Positions 1-10,230 of a DNA stretch of 64,000 nucleotides are shown in pieces. A model generated the notes under the pieces. That model ran no database searches, was not told the DNA's origin, and worked only from the letters and a program-made list of their open reading frames with translations. The stretch is taken from assembly GCA_947044365.1 (NCBI GenBank), contig OX345636.1:2252001-2316000 (forward strand). Direction: 5' to 3'. Position numbers and translations under genes: made by a program. Numbering within the stretch: position 1 is the first letter of the stretch; the number at the start of each line of letters is the position of its first letter. Source of the stretch: Petrosia ficiformis. Taxonomy: Eukaryota > Porifera > Demospongiae > Haplosclerida > Petrosiidae.

Positions 1-217
1 CATCCCGGGATTGGCACTATACTAAAGTATATTGTCAGAGATTCTATGAATGTCAGCATATAGCTGGAATTCCATGGAACATCCCGGGATTGTCACTATA
101 CTAAAGTATATTGTCAGAGATTCTATGAATGTCAGCCTATAGCTGGCATTCCATGGAACATCCAGGGATTGGCACTATACTAAAGTTTATTGCCAGAAAA
201 TCTATGAATGTATGTTA
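1..217. repeat. 79-bp tandem repeat, about 2.7 copies
   Basis: Three copies of a unit beginning CATCCCGGGATTGGCACTAT start at 1, 80 and 159, so the period is exactly 79 bp. The third copy diverges after about 40 bases and fades by about 217. The array runs off the left edge of the window, so its true length is unknown. No coding potential is apparent. Confidence 0.9.
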
Positions 218-239
218 TCTGGTTGAATATATGCTTTAT

Positions 240-804
240 CGTTAGAACACAGATGTCACATATATGTGACATTTCAGCCCTACGTGGTTCGCAGTGTGTT
301 CCTAGCTTTACGAAGCTCTCCAAATGCTTGTATTTGGCGTCAGGCACAAGCTCATGAAAATGGCTTTAAAAGTTGATGGTTTTTCAGCCGCTGTTTAGCC
401 TAAATAATGACTGTAGAGGGAATTTTAAATTGGGTGTCCTCCCGTTAAGGGGGGTTCGAAGGGGGTGCACCCCCCTCGCTGCCCACACAATTTGCGGTTT
501 CAGTGACCCCACCCACGTGCTCTGGTGGGTCCCCGAGGCATTTCCCTTGCTGTAAAACCTGAAATCGTGGGTGTAGCTATTTTGTTTGCCACAGTTCCAG
601 TAGAGCACTGCATTTGATTTAATCCTACGAAGCGCTTGGGGACTTTCAAGTCCTGGTAAGCATGTTGGTAGAAATAGTACTCCATGTCAGAAAAGGAGCC
701 AAGTTTGGGGTAGAGAAAGTGAACGGTGGCCAAAATAGATGCAATAGAGTCACCAGTGTTGGAAATGGGAAGAGTTTTGAAAAACAAGCTCATTCCTCTA
801 AGGG
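240..804 (+). mobile_element. piggyBac-type MITE, copy 1
   Basis: The right end reads CTCTAAGGG followed by TTAA at 805-808. Other copies (21831, 41937) begin TTAA then CCCTTAGAG, the exact inverted complement, so the family has short terminal inverted repeats and a TTAA target, as piggyBac elements do. The left end here is degenerate (TTAT then CGTTAGAA). The interior shares the block around GTGTTCCTAGC and the stretch near GGAAATGGGAAGAG with the four other copies in the window. A minus-strand frame of about 97 codons at 500-793 recurs partly in other copies, but frameshifts there argue against coding. Confidence 0.75.
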
Positions 805-808
805 TTAA

Positions 809-1519
809 TTAATATAATAACAGAGCATTGCTATGTACTTAATAGTTACATGTAATCCATCAAGAGGCTATTGTTATTATGGAACAGACAAATGAAAGTG
901 AATGTGAAAATCCAATGAAATAAAGGATTCAACTGGGGCTGGTTCAAGCTCCAGTTGCATCTGTGATTATATTTTCTTCTGTTTCTTAATCTCTTAAGAA
1001 TTAATGTTTGATATGTAAAATATTGATATACAAATGTATTAAGTGTAGTAAGTGTATACATACATGTACAAGGTTTACATATTAATATCAAGCAACTCAA
1101 ATACTGGGAAACACCAAACTGGAGTAGATTAGTACAAAACTTTTCCAAGGGATCAGTACCAATTGGAATAGCATCTTTTTGAAACTTATACACTTACAAG
1201 TAAATAATTTTGTCAATAGTTTGCATACCAGCAGATTCATCCAAGTATCTACTAACCATAGACGAACCTCACTTGGGATCGGTTGCTTCAACTTTTCCAA
1301 GCTTCTTTTTCAAGCAATCTAAACGCAGCAAATATTCCCTCTTTGTCTCTCTTGTTTCTAAATTTCCTGATGGTCAGAAGAGCAGTCAAATGGAGGGATA
1401 TTCCTAGTATAGCAAGGCTCAATGAGGCATTCATATGTGCCTTGTTCCCTTGTGGTGTACTAATGTCAGATTGACTTACATAAAAGCATATACTAAAAGT
1501 TTATATACTCAAAGTACAT
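809..1519. other. no recognised feature
   Basis: AT-rich sequence with only short, unrelated open frames. The stretch at 1210-1480 has overlapping open frames on both strands. It may be a badly decayed upstream part of the transposase that follows, but no motif supports that. Confidence 0.5.
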
Positions 1520-1923
1520 CTGCTATGATGATGTTTCCCACATGCGGGAGTTTGCACAGAATTCAAATATAGAAGGCAGTAAAGTATTACAATACAACAG
1601 TTGGCTGATTTTGAGATTGTGGTGGATAAGATGCACTTCAAAGGACACACAGATGTATGGTGCAAACAATTCTAAGAGCCAAAGAAGCATGATCACCTTG
1701 ATAAAGTAAGCATAAGGGTATTATATTAGAAATTGATGTGTCTAGTGCAGAATTTACCATATATCTATAGGTAGATACAGAAGTCTGTAAGCAGACATTT
1801 TCATGGCTCTCTCGGTACGCAAGGATAACGAAACATATGAACAAAGAACATTTCCTATTTTACATAATTTACTTATCTGATCTACAAAACAGAAGGATTC
1901 TCAAACAATTAGGAACTTCTTGA
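1520..1923 (+). pseudogene. KDZ-like transposase, C-terminal fragment
   Basis: Three collinear blocks resemble the C-terminal half of KDZ-type (Kyakuja-Dileera-Zisupton) and related animal transposases: YDDVSHMREFA near 1525, VVDKMHFKGHTDVWCKQF at about 1610-1670, and VDTEVCKQTFSWLSRYAR followed by ITKHMNKEHFLFYI at about 1770-1862. The last two join across an intron with a GTAAGC donor near 1705 and a CTATAG acceptor near 1769, restoring DKVDTEV in frame. The gene ends with TGA at 1921-1923. It is dead: there is a one-base frameshift after the YDD block and a stop inside the WCKQF block. The 5' half is not recognisable upstream. Assignment to KDZ rather than a sister family is from memory of the motifs. 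Confidence 0.6.
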
Positions 1924-2071
1924 ACTTTCCTCATTACTGATTACATTTTGTTATGAACTCTTTTAGCTTTTAATGAAGTAAAACTGGATGACTTTGACAT
2001 TGTCAACAATGACCATGGTAGCTGACTGGACAACCAGGATAACAGTGACAAATTTGGATACCCTGATAAAA

Positions 2072-2700
2072 ATTTCATGGATTGTCATCATTACAATGAC
2101 AGACATGGATACTCTGACAGAGGTTGCTTTCATATTGACAATCCCTGGACAACCAAGGATTGTCATGGTTATAATGACTGACATGGATACTCTGACAAGG
2201 GTTGCTTTCATATTGACGATCCCTGGACAACCAAGGATTGTCATGGTTATAATGACTGACATGGATACTCTGACAAGGGTTGCTTTCATATTGACGATCC
2301 CTGGACAACCAAGGATTGTCATGGTTATAATGACTGACAGGGATACTCTGACAAGGGTTGCTTTCATATTGACAATCCCTGGACAACCAAGGATTGTCAT
2401 GGTTACAATGACTGACAGGAATACTCTGACAAGGGTTGCTTTCATATTGACGATCCCTAGACAACCAAGGATTGTCATGGTTATAATGACTGACAGGGAT
2501 ACTCTGACAAGGGTTGCTTTCATATTGACAATCCCTGGACAACCAAGGATTGTCATGGTTACAATGACTGACAGGGATACTCTGACAAGGGTTGCTTTCA
2601 TATTGACAATCCCTGGACAACCAAGGATTGTCATGGTTACAATGACTGACATGGATACTCTGACAAGGGTTGCTTTCATATTGACGATCCCTGAACAACC
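2072..2700. repeat. 78-bp minisatellite, about 8 copies
   Basis: A unit containing GACAACCAAGGATTGTCATGG repeats with a period of exactly 78 bp (shared landmark at 2150, 2228, 2306). Degenerate half-units flank the array (1990-2071 and 2700-2790). Because 78 is 26 codons, several frames stay open for hundreds of bases: 355 codons on the minus strand (1963-3030), 207 codons in another minus frame, and 238 codons on the plus strand. One further plus frame reads as a hydrophilic repeat with a single TGA in almost every unit. No splice sites or protein family support coding, so I treat it as a minisatellite, possibly in an intron of the BEN-domain gene downstream. Confidence 0.85.
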
Positions 2701-2907
2701 ATGATGGTCACTAGTTAGGGTTTTAGTGACTGGCATGATATGTCTTTGACAACCAGGATTACAGTGGCTCCCATGGATGACCAGGATTACACTAATGTAC
2801 ACATGTACATGCACTAACACTGACAGACATGGTGAACCACTGACAGTATACGCCTGCACTAGACATCCCTCAATTTGTGTATAGTTACCTATTATATATT
2901 TCCACAG

Positions 2908-3652
2908 AGTGATGATGTTCCAACTCCTCTGGAAGGAAGCATCAAGCATTTTATCCCCAATGTAAGTAATGTGAGAACTATAAGAAAAAAAACATACAGT
3001 ACATGTACGCACAATGTAATCATGTAACATTTCATATCACATTTATTGTTTATTATACTACAGGAACCTACATGTACATGCAAATGCTCGGAAAACATTT
3101 TGTCCAAGCTTGACACATTGGAGAATATAATATTAGACATATATAACCATCAACTACAATCACAGTTAATACAATCAATACTATGTCCACTACCATTACC
3201 TTTACAACCATTCAGTCCACCAAATCCAACCATTCAACTACCGTCTCAACCACCAGTTCCAAACTCACAATCAACTCCACTACCGTCTCAACCACCAGTC
3301 CCAAACACACAAACAACTCCACTACCATCAGCGTCATATGATTTAAATTACTCACCAAATGACATGGAACTTCTTATGGATTTGGACTTGCCCGCTATAG
3401 ACAACAGCAGCACAGATTTCAACACAATCAATATCTTCCAAATACGCAATACAAGTTCACACACGAAGAAATAAAAACTTCTAACATAAAGGGCGTTTTG
3501 GGAAAACACCAGCTGGATCCCAACAAGATGCAGCTTGTGGAGAAAACTGCCTTCCAACTGTTTCCTCTACAAGAGAGCGAGACAATAAAAAAGCCTGGGC
3601 CTCCTGTACAAGAGCTATCGATGAGGCGTGTAGACGACTTAATAGAAAATAA
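2908..3652 (+). pseudogene. BEN-domain protein, 3' exons with frame breaks
   Basis: Exon 2908-2961 (SDDVPTPLEGSIKHFIPN) has a TCCACAG acceptor and a GTAAGT donor and joins in phase 0 to an exon starting at 3064 after CTACAG. That exon encodes EPTCTCKCSENILSKLDTLE, a proline-rich region with two PLPSQPPVPN repeats, and an acidic stretch. A BEN domain follows in shifted frames: FTHEEIKTSNIKGVLGK, LDPNKMQLVEKTAFQLFP, then AWASCTRAIDEACRRLNRK ending at TAA 3650-3652. BEN domains mediate DNA or protein contacts in chromatin and transposon proteins. Two frame changes are needed, near 3440 and at the A-run near 3588. Either the gene is dead or there are sequence errors at short homopolymers. The first exons were not found. 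Confidence 0.7.
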
Positions 3653-3957
3653 GTCCACGTGGCTGATCTGAGCATGCTCAGAAATTATATTATATACTTA
3701 TATAAACTATAATAAGAATATAATTATAGTGGTACTCACTTCCATGTTTAGTAGTAATATTTTTAGAGAGCAAGAAAAGAATAGAGCTAATCACCAACCC
3801 ATAAAATTAAGCAATAGCCTAAATTTGCATTGAAAGATTATCATATTATAGTGTTACCAGGAACCCATAAGGAATTGGAGCCTCTAACTGTCTAACTATT
3901 GTGTTTTACATTTCATAGAACTCAATGCTATGTAGCCATGAATATAAGTGCTTTAGT
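3653..3957. other. no recognised feature
   Basis: AT-rich spacer between the BEN-domain gene and the hAT-type MITE. No open frame longer than chance and no repeat shared with the rest of the window was noticed. Confidence 0.5.
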
Positions 3958-4163
3958 GTTTCTACTAGTGTTGGTTTAGTTTAACCAGGAGCGCATGAAC
4001 CCCGCCGAAGGCGGGGAAGGAGCGTACAACTGTTATATAAAACGCTGTGTCAACATGAATTGCACAAAATGCCCATATATGGGCAAACAAGGCGGAGGCG
4101 CTAAGTGGCTGACGATACGAGCGAGATACACAAACATTTACCGACAAACCACGCCCAACGCAC

Positions 4164-5760
4164 ATGGAGTCGTCGAATCGTAACGTAGTAATGGAGTTAG
4201 GAAAGAGGAAGGCAGCTGTAGTGAGCCTACGTCCCATGAAAAGAGCTAGATCAATATCACTTGCTTCACTACCTCAAGAGGCAACAAAGAGCATGGAGGT
4301 ATATAAAATAAAAAGCTACAGGCCAAAACAACTACTGAGAGACTTCAAAAAAAACTTCCAAGGAAGGTTAGTTGCTGATGAAATGATTGTTGGTATAATA
4401 ATTATTATAGACAATATTATATAATAATAATAATAATAGCTAAATATAATTTATTTATTTGAAATGGATTCTACAGTCAAGTGCACCTTTCCTAAAGATA
4501 TTGATGGCATTACAAAACTTGTGCAACAAAGATATCCATGCTTCTGTATTAGAAGAGTAACAGCCTCCACAACAGAATTGGCTGTTATTGAACCGTCGCT
4601 GTGCACCAGTGGGCCAATTACATCTCCTATACCATCGCCAAGAATGATATTGCATTCTGTGGGTCATGATATCAGCTATACTTTTGAAGTCTTTTTCACA
4701 GCTTTAAAAAGTGGTATAATGACAAATGATAATTTAGTAGAATTCTTCACAAATTTAGATAACATGTTGCCAGGAAGTGGGTATTTTCACTGTCCTGGTA
4801 TTCCTAACGAATATAATGATGTAGTCAGCTATGATGTGAAGAGTGCCAGAAAGTGGGCTATCCATTCGTGAGGTTGGATCACGTCAATTGCCTACTGTGG
4901 TATGTTCCCACTAATCAATTTCGTAAAATGAATCGTTTGCCTTCATGCAAGTATTGCACCAACCTCATTTACTATCTAAGACGCAAAGTAAATCTACGAA
5001 GGAGTTTAACTGAACAGCAGAAGAAAGCACGGCTTGAACCTTCTTTACATTGCCCAATTTATTCTTTGTCTCCTGCTAGTCAATCAAAAATATTAAGGAA
5101 ATCTCGTATAACAATTAATCGTTTGAAACAGAGGATACCTCAGCTGCAAACATGCAATGTAATGCTAAATGATGAATCACACTATGAGCTACTGACACTA
5201 GTGTCAAGCATTCAAAAAAAATCAGAGAAAGACTTGCAGAAGATATTACAGGAGGCAGACCAAGCTGGTAAGGGAGAAGTTCTTAGACAATGTTGGAGAC
5301 AAGATGTTCAAGAGAGGCAACAGTACACAATGGATCAGAAGAGAAATGGTAAATTAATTGTGGCCTTAGAATTTTTTTTTTTACATTTGGGTCTTACATT
5401 GGTTTGCAGTAACAGGTTGTAGAGGTAATCGGTGGAGTTTAATTACTGTGAGAATGGGTAAGTTATACAATTACACTTCATGCACATTACATGGTTTTCT
5501 GTATACAGCACTTGCTGTGTATACTAGAAGTCCTGCTGCATATGAAGCCCTGTCTAGTTTCAAGATATTGCAGTTGCCTAGTATTAATACTATCCGGTGA
5601 TATATGAAGAGCAATAAAGAAAATCCTGGCATTATCGAAAAGCGTCTTGGAGACGAAAGAGGTCTATATGATGACCGAAAACTGCCTGAAACATGTCAAT
5701 CAATTCATTGTTTTCAAGTACAAGCTTCCTTGTCTTCTGTGTACAATGAAAATTAATAAT
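4164..5760 (+). pseudogene. transposase of the nested element, P/THAP9-like
   Basis: Exons join in phase: 4164-4392 (MESSNRNVVMELGKRKAAVV; donor GTATAA), 4477 to about 5348, then short exons near 5420 and 5516. Recognisable parts are FHCPGIPNEYNDVVSYDVK, a CKYC pair followed by a basic stretch LIYYLRRKVNLRRS, a glutamine/lysine-rich helix, GCRGNRWSLITVRMG, and SSFKILQLPSINTIR...YMKSNKENPG. The last block, LPS..TIR followed by PG, matches the region preceding the catalytic domain in P-element/THAP9-like and related metazoan transposases. Disruptions are a one-base frameshift near 4870 and an in-frame TGA just before YMKSN. The catalytic C-terminal half is absent, the convergent gene occupying that space. 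No N-terminal THAP motif is visible. Superfamily placement is tentative. Confidence 0.5.
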
Positions 5761-6668
5761 ATAAACACATTCCAGAAAATAATTATTATAAATATAATCT
5801 GTCTCCCATTTGATTTATATCCTTCTCCGCATAAAGTTGTTCTCATTACTTTAGATACTTCTTTACAAAAGGGTAACAATAACTTGTTTGGGAACATCAT
5901 GCGACCTCTATCTTGATATTTCAGAGCAGCAGGTAGAATAGTTTTATCAGTCTCCAACAGGGACTGGAGAATTTGCAGCTGTGCACAGTAACTCTTCTTT
6001 CTTTTAGTGGTAGAATGCTTTCTCAGCTTTCCAAATACTACTTTCCTTCTAAATCGTATACTTGCAAATAAACTAAATCCAAACAGTCTGTAAAGTGACA
6101 CAACTATGGGTTCAGTACATACTGCTTGTGAGTACACAGTACACATATGATCCTGCATGATTTCAATCTGTAGTAAATAGGTGACTGCATGAAAAAATTT
6201 AATTATAAGCAGAAAGAATATATTTTTACCTGCTTTCTGAGAAACGTATACGATGCTTTAGCCATACTAAACAATAGAGCACTCCTTGATTGACTCTCCA
6301 CTACTTCCACAGTGTCTCCACTACAAAAGGTTTACCATGTCAAGTTAGATTTAGGGTTAGCAAGAGTTTCTCTTGCAATAGCTCCAATAAAATTATACCA
6401 TGCTGCTAAAAACCACGAGAATTTATCCTTTCCTTTACAGTGACTTTCAAAGAGGTCACAAAATCCACCAATGAAATATGCCATTAGCTTTCCACTGATT
6501 CCAACAACTTTCTCTCTCTTTAAAAAACAACACGTGACATTCAGCATCTACAGATTTTATAACAAATTCTTCAAGTGCAACAATATCAATTTCTCTCACT
6601 CTACTGATAAGATACTTCACCTCCTTCTTCAACAACCGCTTGGTAGTTCGTTTAGCTTTTGTCGCCAT
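5700..6668 (-). pseudogene. second, convergent ORF of the nested transposon, unknown function
   Basis: It starts with ATG at 6668 (MATKAKRTTKRLLKKEVKYL, a basic N terminus) and continues through a one-base frame change near 6530 into REKVVGISGKLMAYFIGG, FESHCKGKDKFSWFLAAW and IARETLANPKSNLTW. Further coding reads SALLFSMAKASYTFLRKQ up to a GTAAAA donor near 6231. A second exon near 6158-5800 reads VVSLYRLFGFSLFASIRF, FGKLRKHSTTKRKKSYC, and ILPAALKYQDRGRMMFPN. I do not recognise the family. Its position inside the inverted termini, on the opposite strand to the transposase, marks it as an accessory transposon gene. The 3' limit is uncertain. Confidence 0.5.
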
Positions 6669-7412
6669 TAGTATCATGTGCAGGATACAGCGCTAGCGCT
6701 AGGTTTATATCACGAGCACTTAAAACACATTATGAATATTATTATCTCAAGTACTTCCGTTCGACAAAGGTTGACACAGCTTTCATATAGCTGTTGTATG
6801 CTCCTTGGGATTCATGCGCTCCTGGTTTAACTAATACAACCTTTTTCCATTTTAGTTTTTAACTATAACTGAAATAAATTATTATTGATGGCCTTTTAGT
6901 TATAGAACTAACTAATATACTAGCAATGGATGTTTTGGTTAACTAAATGTACTTGCAATGGTTAACTACTAATGTATTTATAATTAGACTGAGAAGCGGA
7001 TGTACGTTTTTAATTTTAGTATAATTCTTCATTGTACTGTAGGTCAAATTTCAAACTGACATATTAATATTTGCATTTATAATTTAGTTAACTGAAACAG
7101 CATTATGAAATCTATTAGTTAACTAAATATTAGTTAACTATAACTAAAACAGCATCTCAAAAATGAAACTAAAACAACACTAGTTTCTACTGACACCTAT
7201 GATATAGAAAACATGCAGTTAGACAGAAGCTTAGTCTACAGCTTGCCCATACCTAAAATGTATTGTTATATTGTACATAGGTATACAGAAGCTGAAATGA
7301 ACATGTAGGTAAATTTACATGTAATATAAAGTAATAACAATAACAAGGTGATCTCTTTTGAAAATTGGTGGCTTTTAAAAAAGCCATTTAAAAGGAAAAA
7401 AAAAGTGAATTA

Positions 7413-8428
7413 CTAATATCCAGAGGCAGCACCATTCACTTCAACTACTTTGGGCATTACTTTGTTTAAGTGTGATATATATTTGCTGCAAACCTCAGGT
7501 GTTAATGTCTTCCAAAACAGGAGAATACCAGCAATCAGGGAGTCCAGATTTTTTGGTTTGTGCGAATGACGTAGGAAGTACTTTAGGGATCCCCACACAT
7601 TCTCGATGGGATTTAGATCAGGGCTCTCTGGAGGTGTTCGCCACCAGTTGATATTATTTTCAAGAAAGTAATTTTTTGAATAATTACTACAGTGTTTAGG
7701 ATCGTTATCTTGTTGGAATCGATAATTTTTGTCCGGAAAACATTTTTCTATGAATGGGTTTAAACTCTGGTCTAATATTGTGCAGTATCGTATAGCAGTT
7801 AGTGTACCTGTGAAAATGACAATTGACGTAGGTCCTTTTTTGCTAATCCCTCCCCACACATTGACTTTGATGGGATGCTTTGGCCTTGGCTTCAGCTTCT
7901 TTGGTTCAGTTTTCTTTCGAAACAGAGTCTGCCGTGATTGTCCAGTTGCACAGAGCATTCGTCTGTGAAAATAACATTGTCAAATGTTTCCTTTACTGAA
8001 ATCTGCTCCTTACACCAACTAAATCGCTTTTCCATGTTGATCTCCCTGACAAGTTGACAATACTTTGGTCTTGTTGACAACCATCCAATGTTTTGTCTTT
8101 CTCTTTTGACAGTGCTTATCGATACCTCCAAACTCGGCCACTTCTCACGTAGGAGTTCACGCATTTGTCTACCTGTAATTTCATCATTCCTTGCCATGCT
8201 ATCATCAATAAACTTTAACTGCTCTGAACTGAGCTTTGGAGCGTGAGAACGTCTAAAAAAATCTGTTATTATTCCATGATGTTGGTATTTACGAAGGATC
8301 TTATAGATGGAGACTTTGCTTGTATATATGTTCTCCTCGGCAAGGCGATTTTGTATATCCTGGACAGAGTATCCAGACTTGCTGATGGCAACAATCCTCC
8401 TTCTTGTCTCTAATGATACTCTTGGCAT
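7413..8428 (-). pseudogene. Tc1/mariner transposase (DD34E), one frameshift
   Basis: Start chosen at MPRVSLETRRRIVAISKSGY (8428), which gives about 338 codons, normal for Tc1. A helix-turn-helix paired-like N terminus (SVQDIQNRLAEENIYTSKVS) is followed by the catalytic motifs VIFTDECSVQLDNHG, FQQDNDPKHCSNYSKN and PESPDLNPIENVWGSLK. There are 34 residues between the second Asp and the Glu, so the triad is DD34E, typical of Tc1. A single one-base frameshift lies at about 7950 between the first Asp block and KTEPKKLKPRPKHPIKVNVW. Otherwise the gene is intact, so inactivation is probably recent. Matching terminal inverted repeats were not found. A TATA box lies about 75 bp upstream. Confidence 0.9.
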
Positions 8429-8503
8429 CTTAAACAGTAGCAGAGAAAAACAGTGGTAGAGAAGTAAAATATACGCATACATTATAAAGAGAGTCGCAAA
8501 GTC

Positions 8504-8660
8504 TTATATACAGGCTCGAGCGCGTGTGTACGTGCTTGAGCGCTCGAACACGCGCGCTCGCGCTCGCATGGGGCTTCCGTACATTCGTGCGCGCGCACGC
8601 ATACTCGCACACGCGTGCGACTTGAAATGAACACGTGCACGACTCGAAATGCACACGCAC
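8504..8660 (-). promoter_or_regulatory. TATA box and CpG-rich upstream region of Tc1 gene
   Basis: On the minus strand TATATAAGAC (8501-8510) lies about 75 bases upstream of the Tc1 start. Immediately upstream, 8515-8660 is strikingly rich in alternating purine-pyrimidine CG/CA steps (GCGCGCGCACG, CGCGCGCTCGCGCTCGC), unlike the surrounding AT-rich DNA. This fits a promoter or a Z-DNA-prone tract. Promoter function is inferred. Confidence 0.45.
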
Positions 8661-8942
8661 GTGGCTGTTAACTTGCGTCTGAGCGGTACTGTATGAGATA
8701 TAATGATAACAAATTTACATATAAATGACTGCTTAAAAGTTTAATTTCATCAATAAAATTGCTTAACAGGTCGTTTAAAATCGTGTTCGGTTGTATCAAG
8801 CAGTTGATCTACAAAACATTTTGACAGCTATATATATACTTTACACAAGCAGGTAACCAGACCCACATTAAGGATCAATTTAAAGGTAATATGCACTACA
8901 TTTGAAGTATGGCTTCTATATTATACAATTACAATTGCATAC

Positions 8943-10204
8943 CTGGTACTGATCATTCGGGGACATTTTTTTACTTTTGCCCTGTAATAATAATAAAATT
9001 CAAGTGGATTTTCATATGACTGGTCACAATTATAGTTAATTAATTAACACATAAATAAATGTATGCACTTACTAGTTGAATGTTCTTGCTCAGGCTATCA
9101 AAGGTTGAGTTTGACACCACATTCTTCGTAACTGACATTACTGGAGCTGCGTAAATTAGAATTATACAGGTCAACAGAAGTCAATATATAATTACATAGA
9201 GAATATAATAATGAAGATGCACATAGCATGACCACAAACATTTATTTACAGAGGTCATCATGAAGTAAACAGACTTTAATTATATCCGTGGCCATACATA
9301 CAAGACTTACATAAAGTTGAAAAGGGAATTTCTGAGGTGCTTTTTGAGGGCTCTGATTTCTTTTTCAAGTTGCTTTTCTCGTTCCGTGAGAACCACCTCT
9401 GCTTCATAGTCATCATATGCTTCAAACAACTTCTGTTTCTTTGGTACGGGTGAATAGTCTAGGCTATCAATATCATCTTCAGAAAATAGAAGTTCAGCTT
9501 TTGCAATGGCTGACTGGATTTTTGCTTGTCTTTCTTCCTTTGGGGTAATCTTTTTACCAGTACATAATTGTTTACGTTTTGGTTTTTCAATCTTAATGGG
9601 TGAACATTCATCTGTCGAGGACACCTGTATTTCCGATTCCTTGATGAAGTCATCTCTGCAGAGATCAAAATTTGCCAGCTTGTCGCAATCTTTGTTCAGC
9701 TGCTGTTGATTTTCTACATAGGATGAAGTTAGAAAGGAAGTGAAGCTAACTAACATAGGAAATCAGCTAACTATGGTTCTTCTATTCTTTGCTAGGAGTT
9801 ATAGACTACAAGGTGAAGTGGATGTACATGCAGCTGCATGATTACAAAGTCTACATTCATTTAACACAAAGGTCGGGTTACACCATACTGTACACAATTA
9901 TGTATTATTATATCAATGCATAGATAAGAGTGGTAGTTACAGTAGCTTCTATTTTATACTTATAACACTTACCTGAAAGTTTTAGGATCTCTACATCATA
10001 CAGCTTCTTGCCTCTTGTCCATTTCATCTTTGTCACGCATCCAACGTATAATTCTTCAGGATTTTGTGCGGAAGAAATTGGCATCACGCCAACACTCTTT
10101 TCTTCAAGCCATCTCACGAGAGCAAACTTCTTTGCCATACTGTCCAGAGCCGTTTTGAATTTGAAAAAAATTGCTGACTTCCACTCTCTCTCCGTTCCCT
10201 CCAA
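8943..10204 (-). CDS. BEN-associated-type nuclear protein, partial
   Basis: Exon 1 (10204 to 9973) contains MAKKFALVRWLEEKSVGVMP, a Tyr-containing YVGCVTKMKW and KLYDVEILKLS, a small module I associate with the N terminus of invertebrate BEN-domain proteins. A GTAAGT donor joins in phase to exon 2 (9713-9311, acceptor TATGTAG), which encodes a lysine-rich region (IKIEKPKRKQLCTGKK), an acidic linker and a coiled-coil-like end (TEREKQLEKEIRALKKHLRN). Further exons are plausible at 9146-9073 (APVMSVTKNVVSNSTFDS) and 8981-8943 (GKSKKMSPNDQYQ). The join from exon 2 to exon 3 is one base out of phase, so exon 3 is uncertain. No BEN domain is seen before the CpG-rich tract of the Tc1 locus, so the 3' part may be lost. 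ATG at 10138 is an alternative start. Confidence 0.55.
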
Positions 10205-10230
10205 AATGTGCTCGTCACACGCTATTAAAA

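Larger units (their letters stand above)
3986..6824. mobile_element. 2.8-kb two-gene DNA transposon, P-like
   Basis: Inverted termini of about 65 bp begin CAGGAGCGCATGAA on both sides and also share a CTGTGTCAAC block. The left end carries a small extra GC hairpin (GCCGAAGGCGGGG). The 7-bp direct repeat GTTTAAC flanks it (3979-3985, 6825-6831). Inside are a plus-strand transposase-like gene and a convergent minus-strand gene. A TTAA lies inside the flanking repeat, so a Kolobok-type target cannot be excluded, but the protein resembles P-element/THAP9-type transposases more. The element is inserted in the hAT-type MITE 20 bp from its left end. Confidence 0.7.
3966..7182. mobile_element. hAT-type MITE containing a nested transposon
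   Basis: The ends are TAGTGTTGGTTTAGTT (3966 on) and the inverted complement of TAGTGTTGTTTTAGTT (ending 7182), flanked by the identical 8-bp duplication GTTTCTAC at 3958-3965 and 7183-7190. TAG...CTA termini and an 8-bp target duplication are hAT hallmarks. Without the 2.8-kb insert the element would be about 370 bp, too small to encode transposase. The 6832-7182 part is rich in GTTAACTAA-type repeats, and similar sequence occurs at 41800-41890. Confidence 0.75.

Noticed and set aside
500..793. Minus frame of 97 codons in the piggyBac-type MITE, partly shared at 41846-42127
   Set aside because: Other copies carry frameshifts; similarity is explained by the repeat itself.
846..1474. Overlapping open frames of 60-115 codons on both strands
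   Set aside because: No motif or splice signal; possibly debris of the KDZ-like gene but not demonstrable.
7190..8720. Terminal inverted repeats of the Tc1 element
   Set aside because: Searched for CAGT-type ends on both flanks by eye and found no convincing pair.
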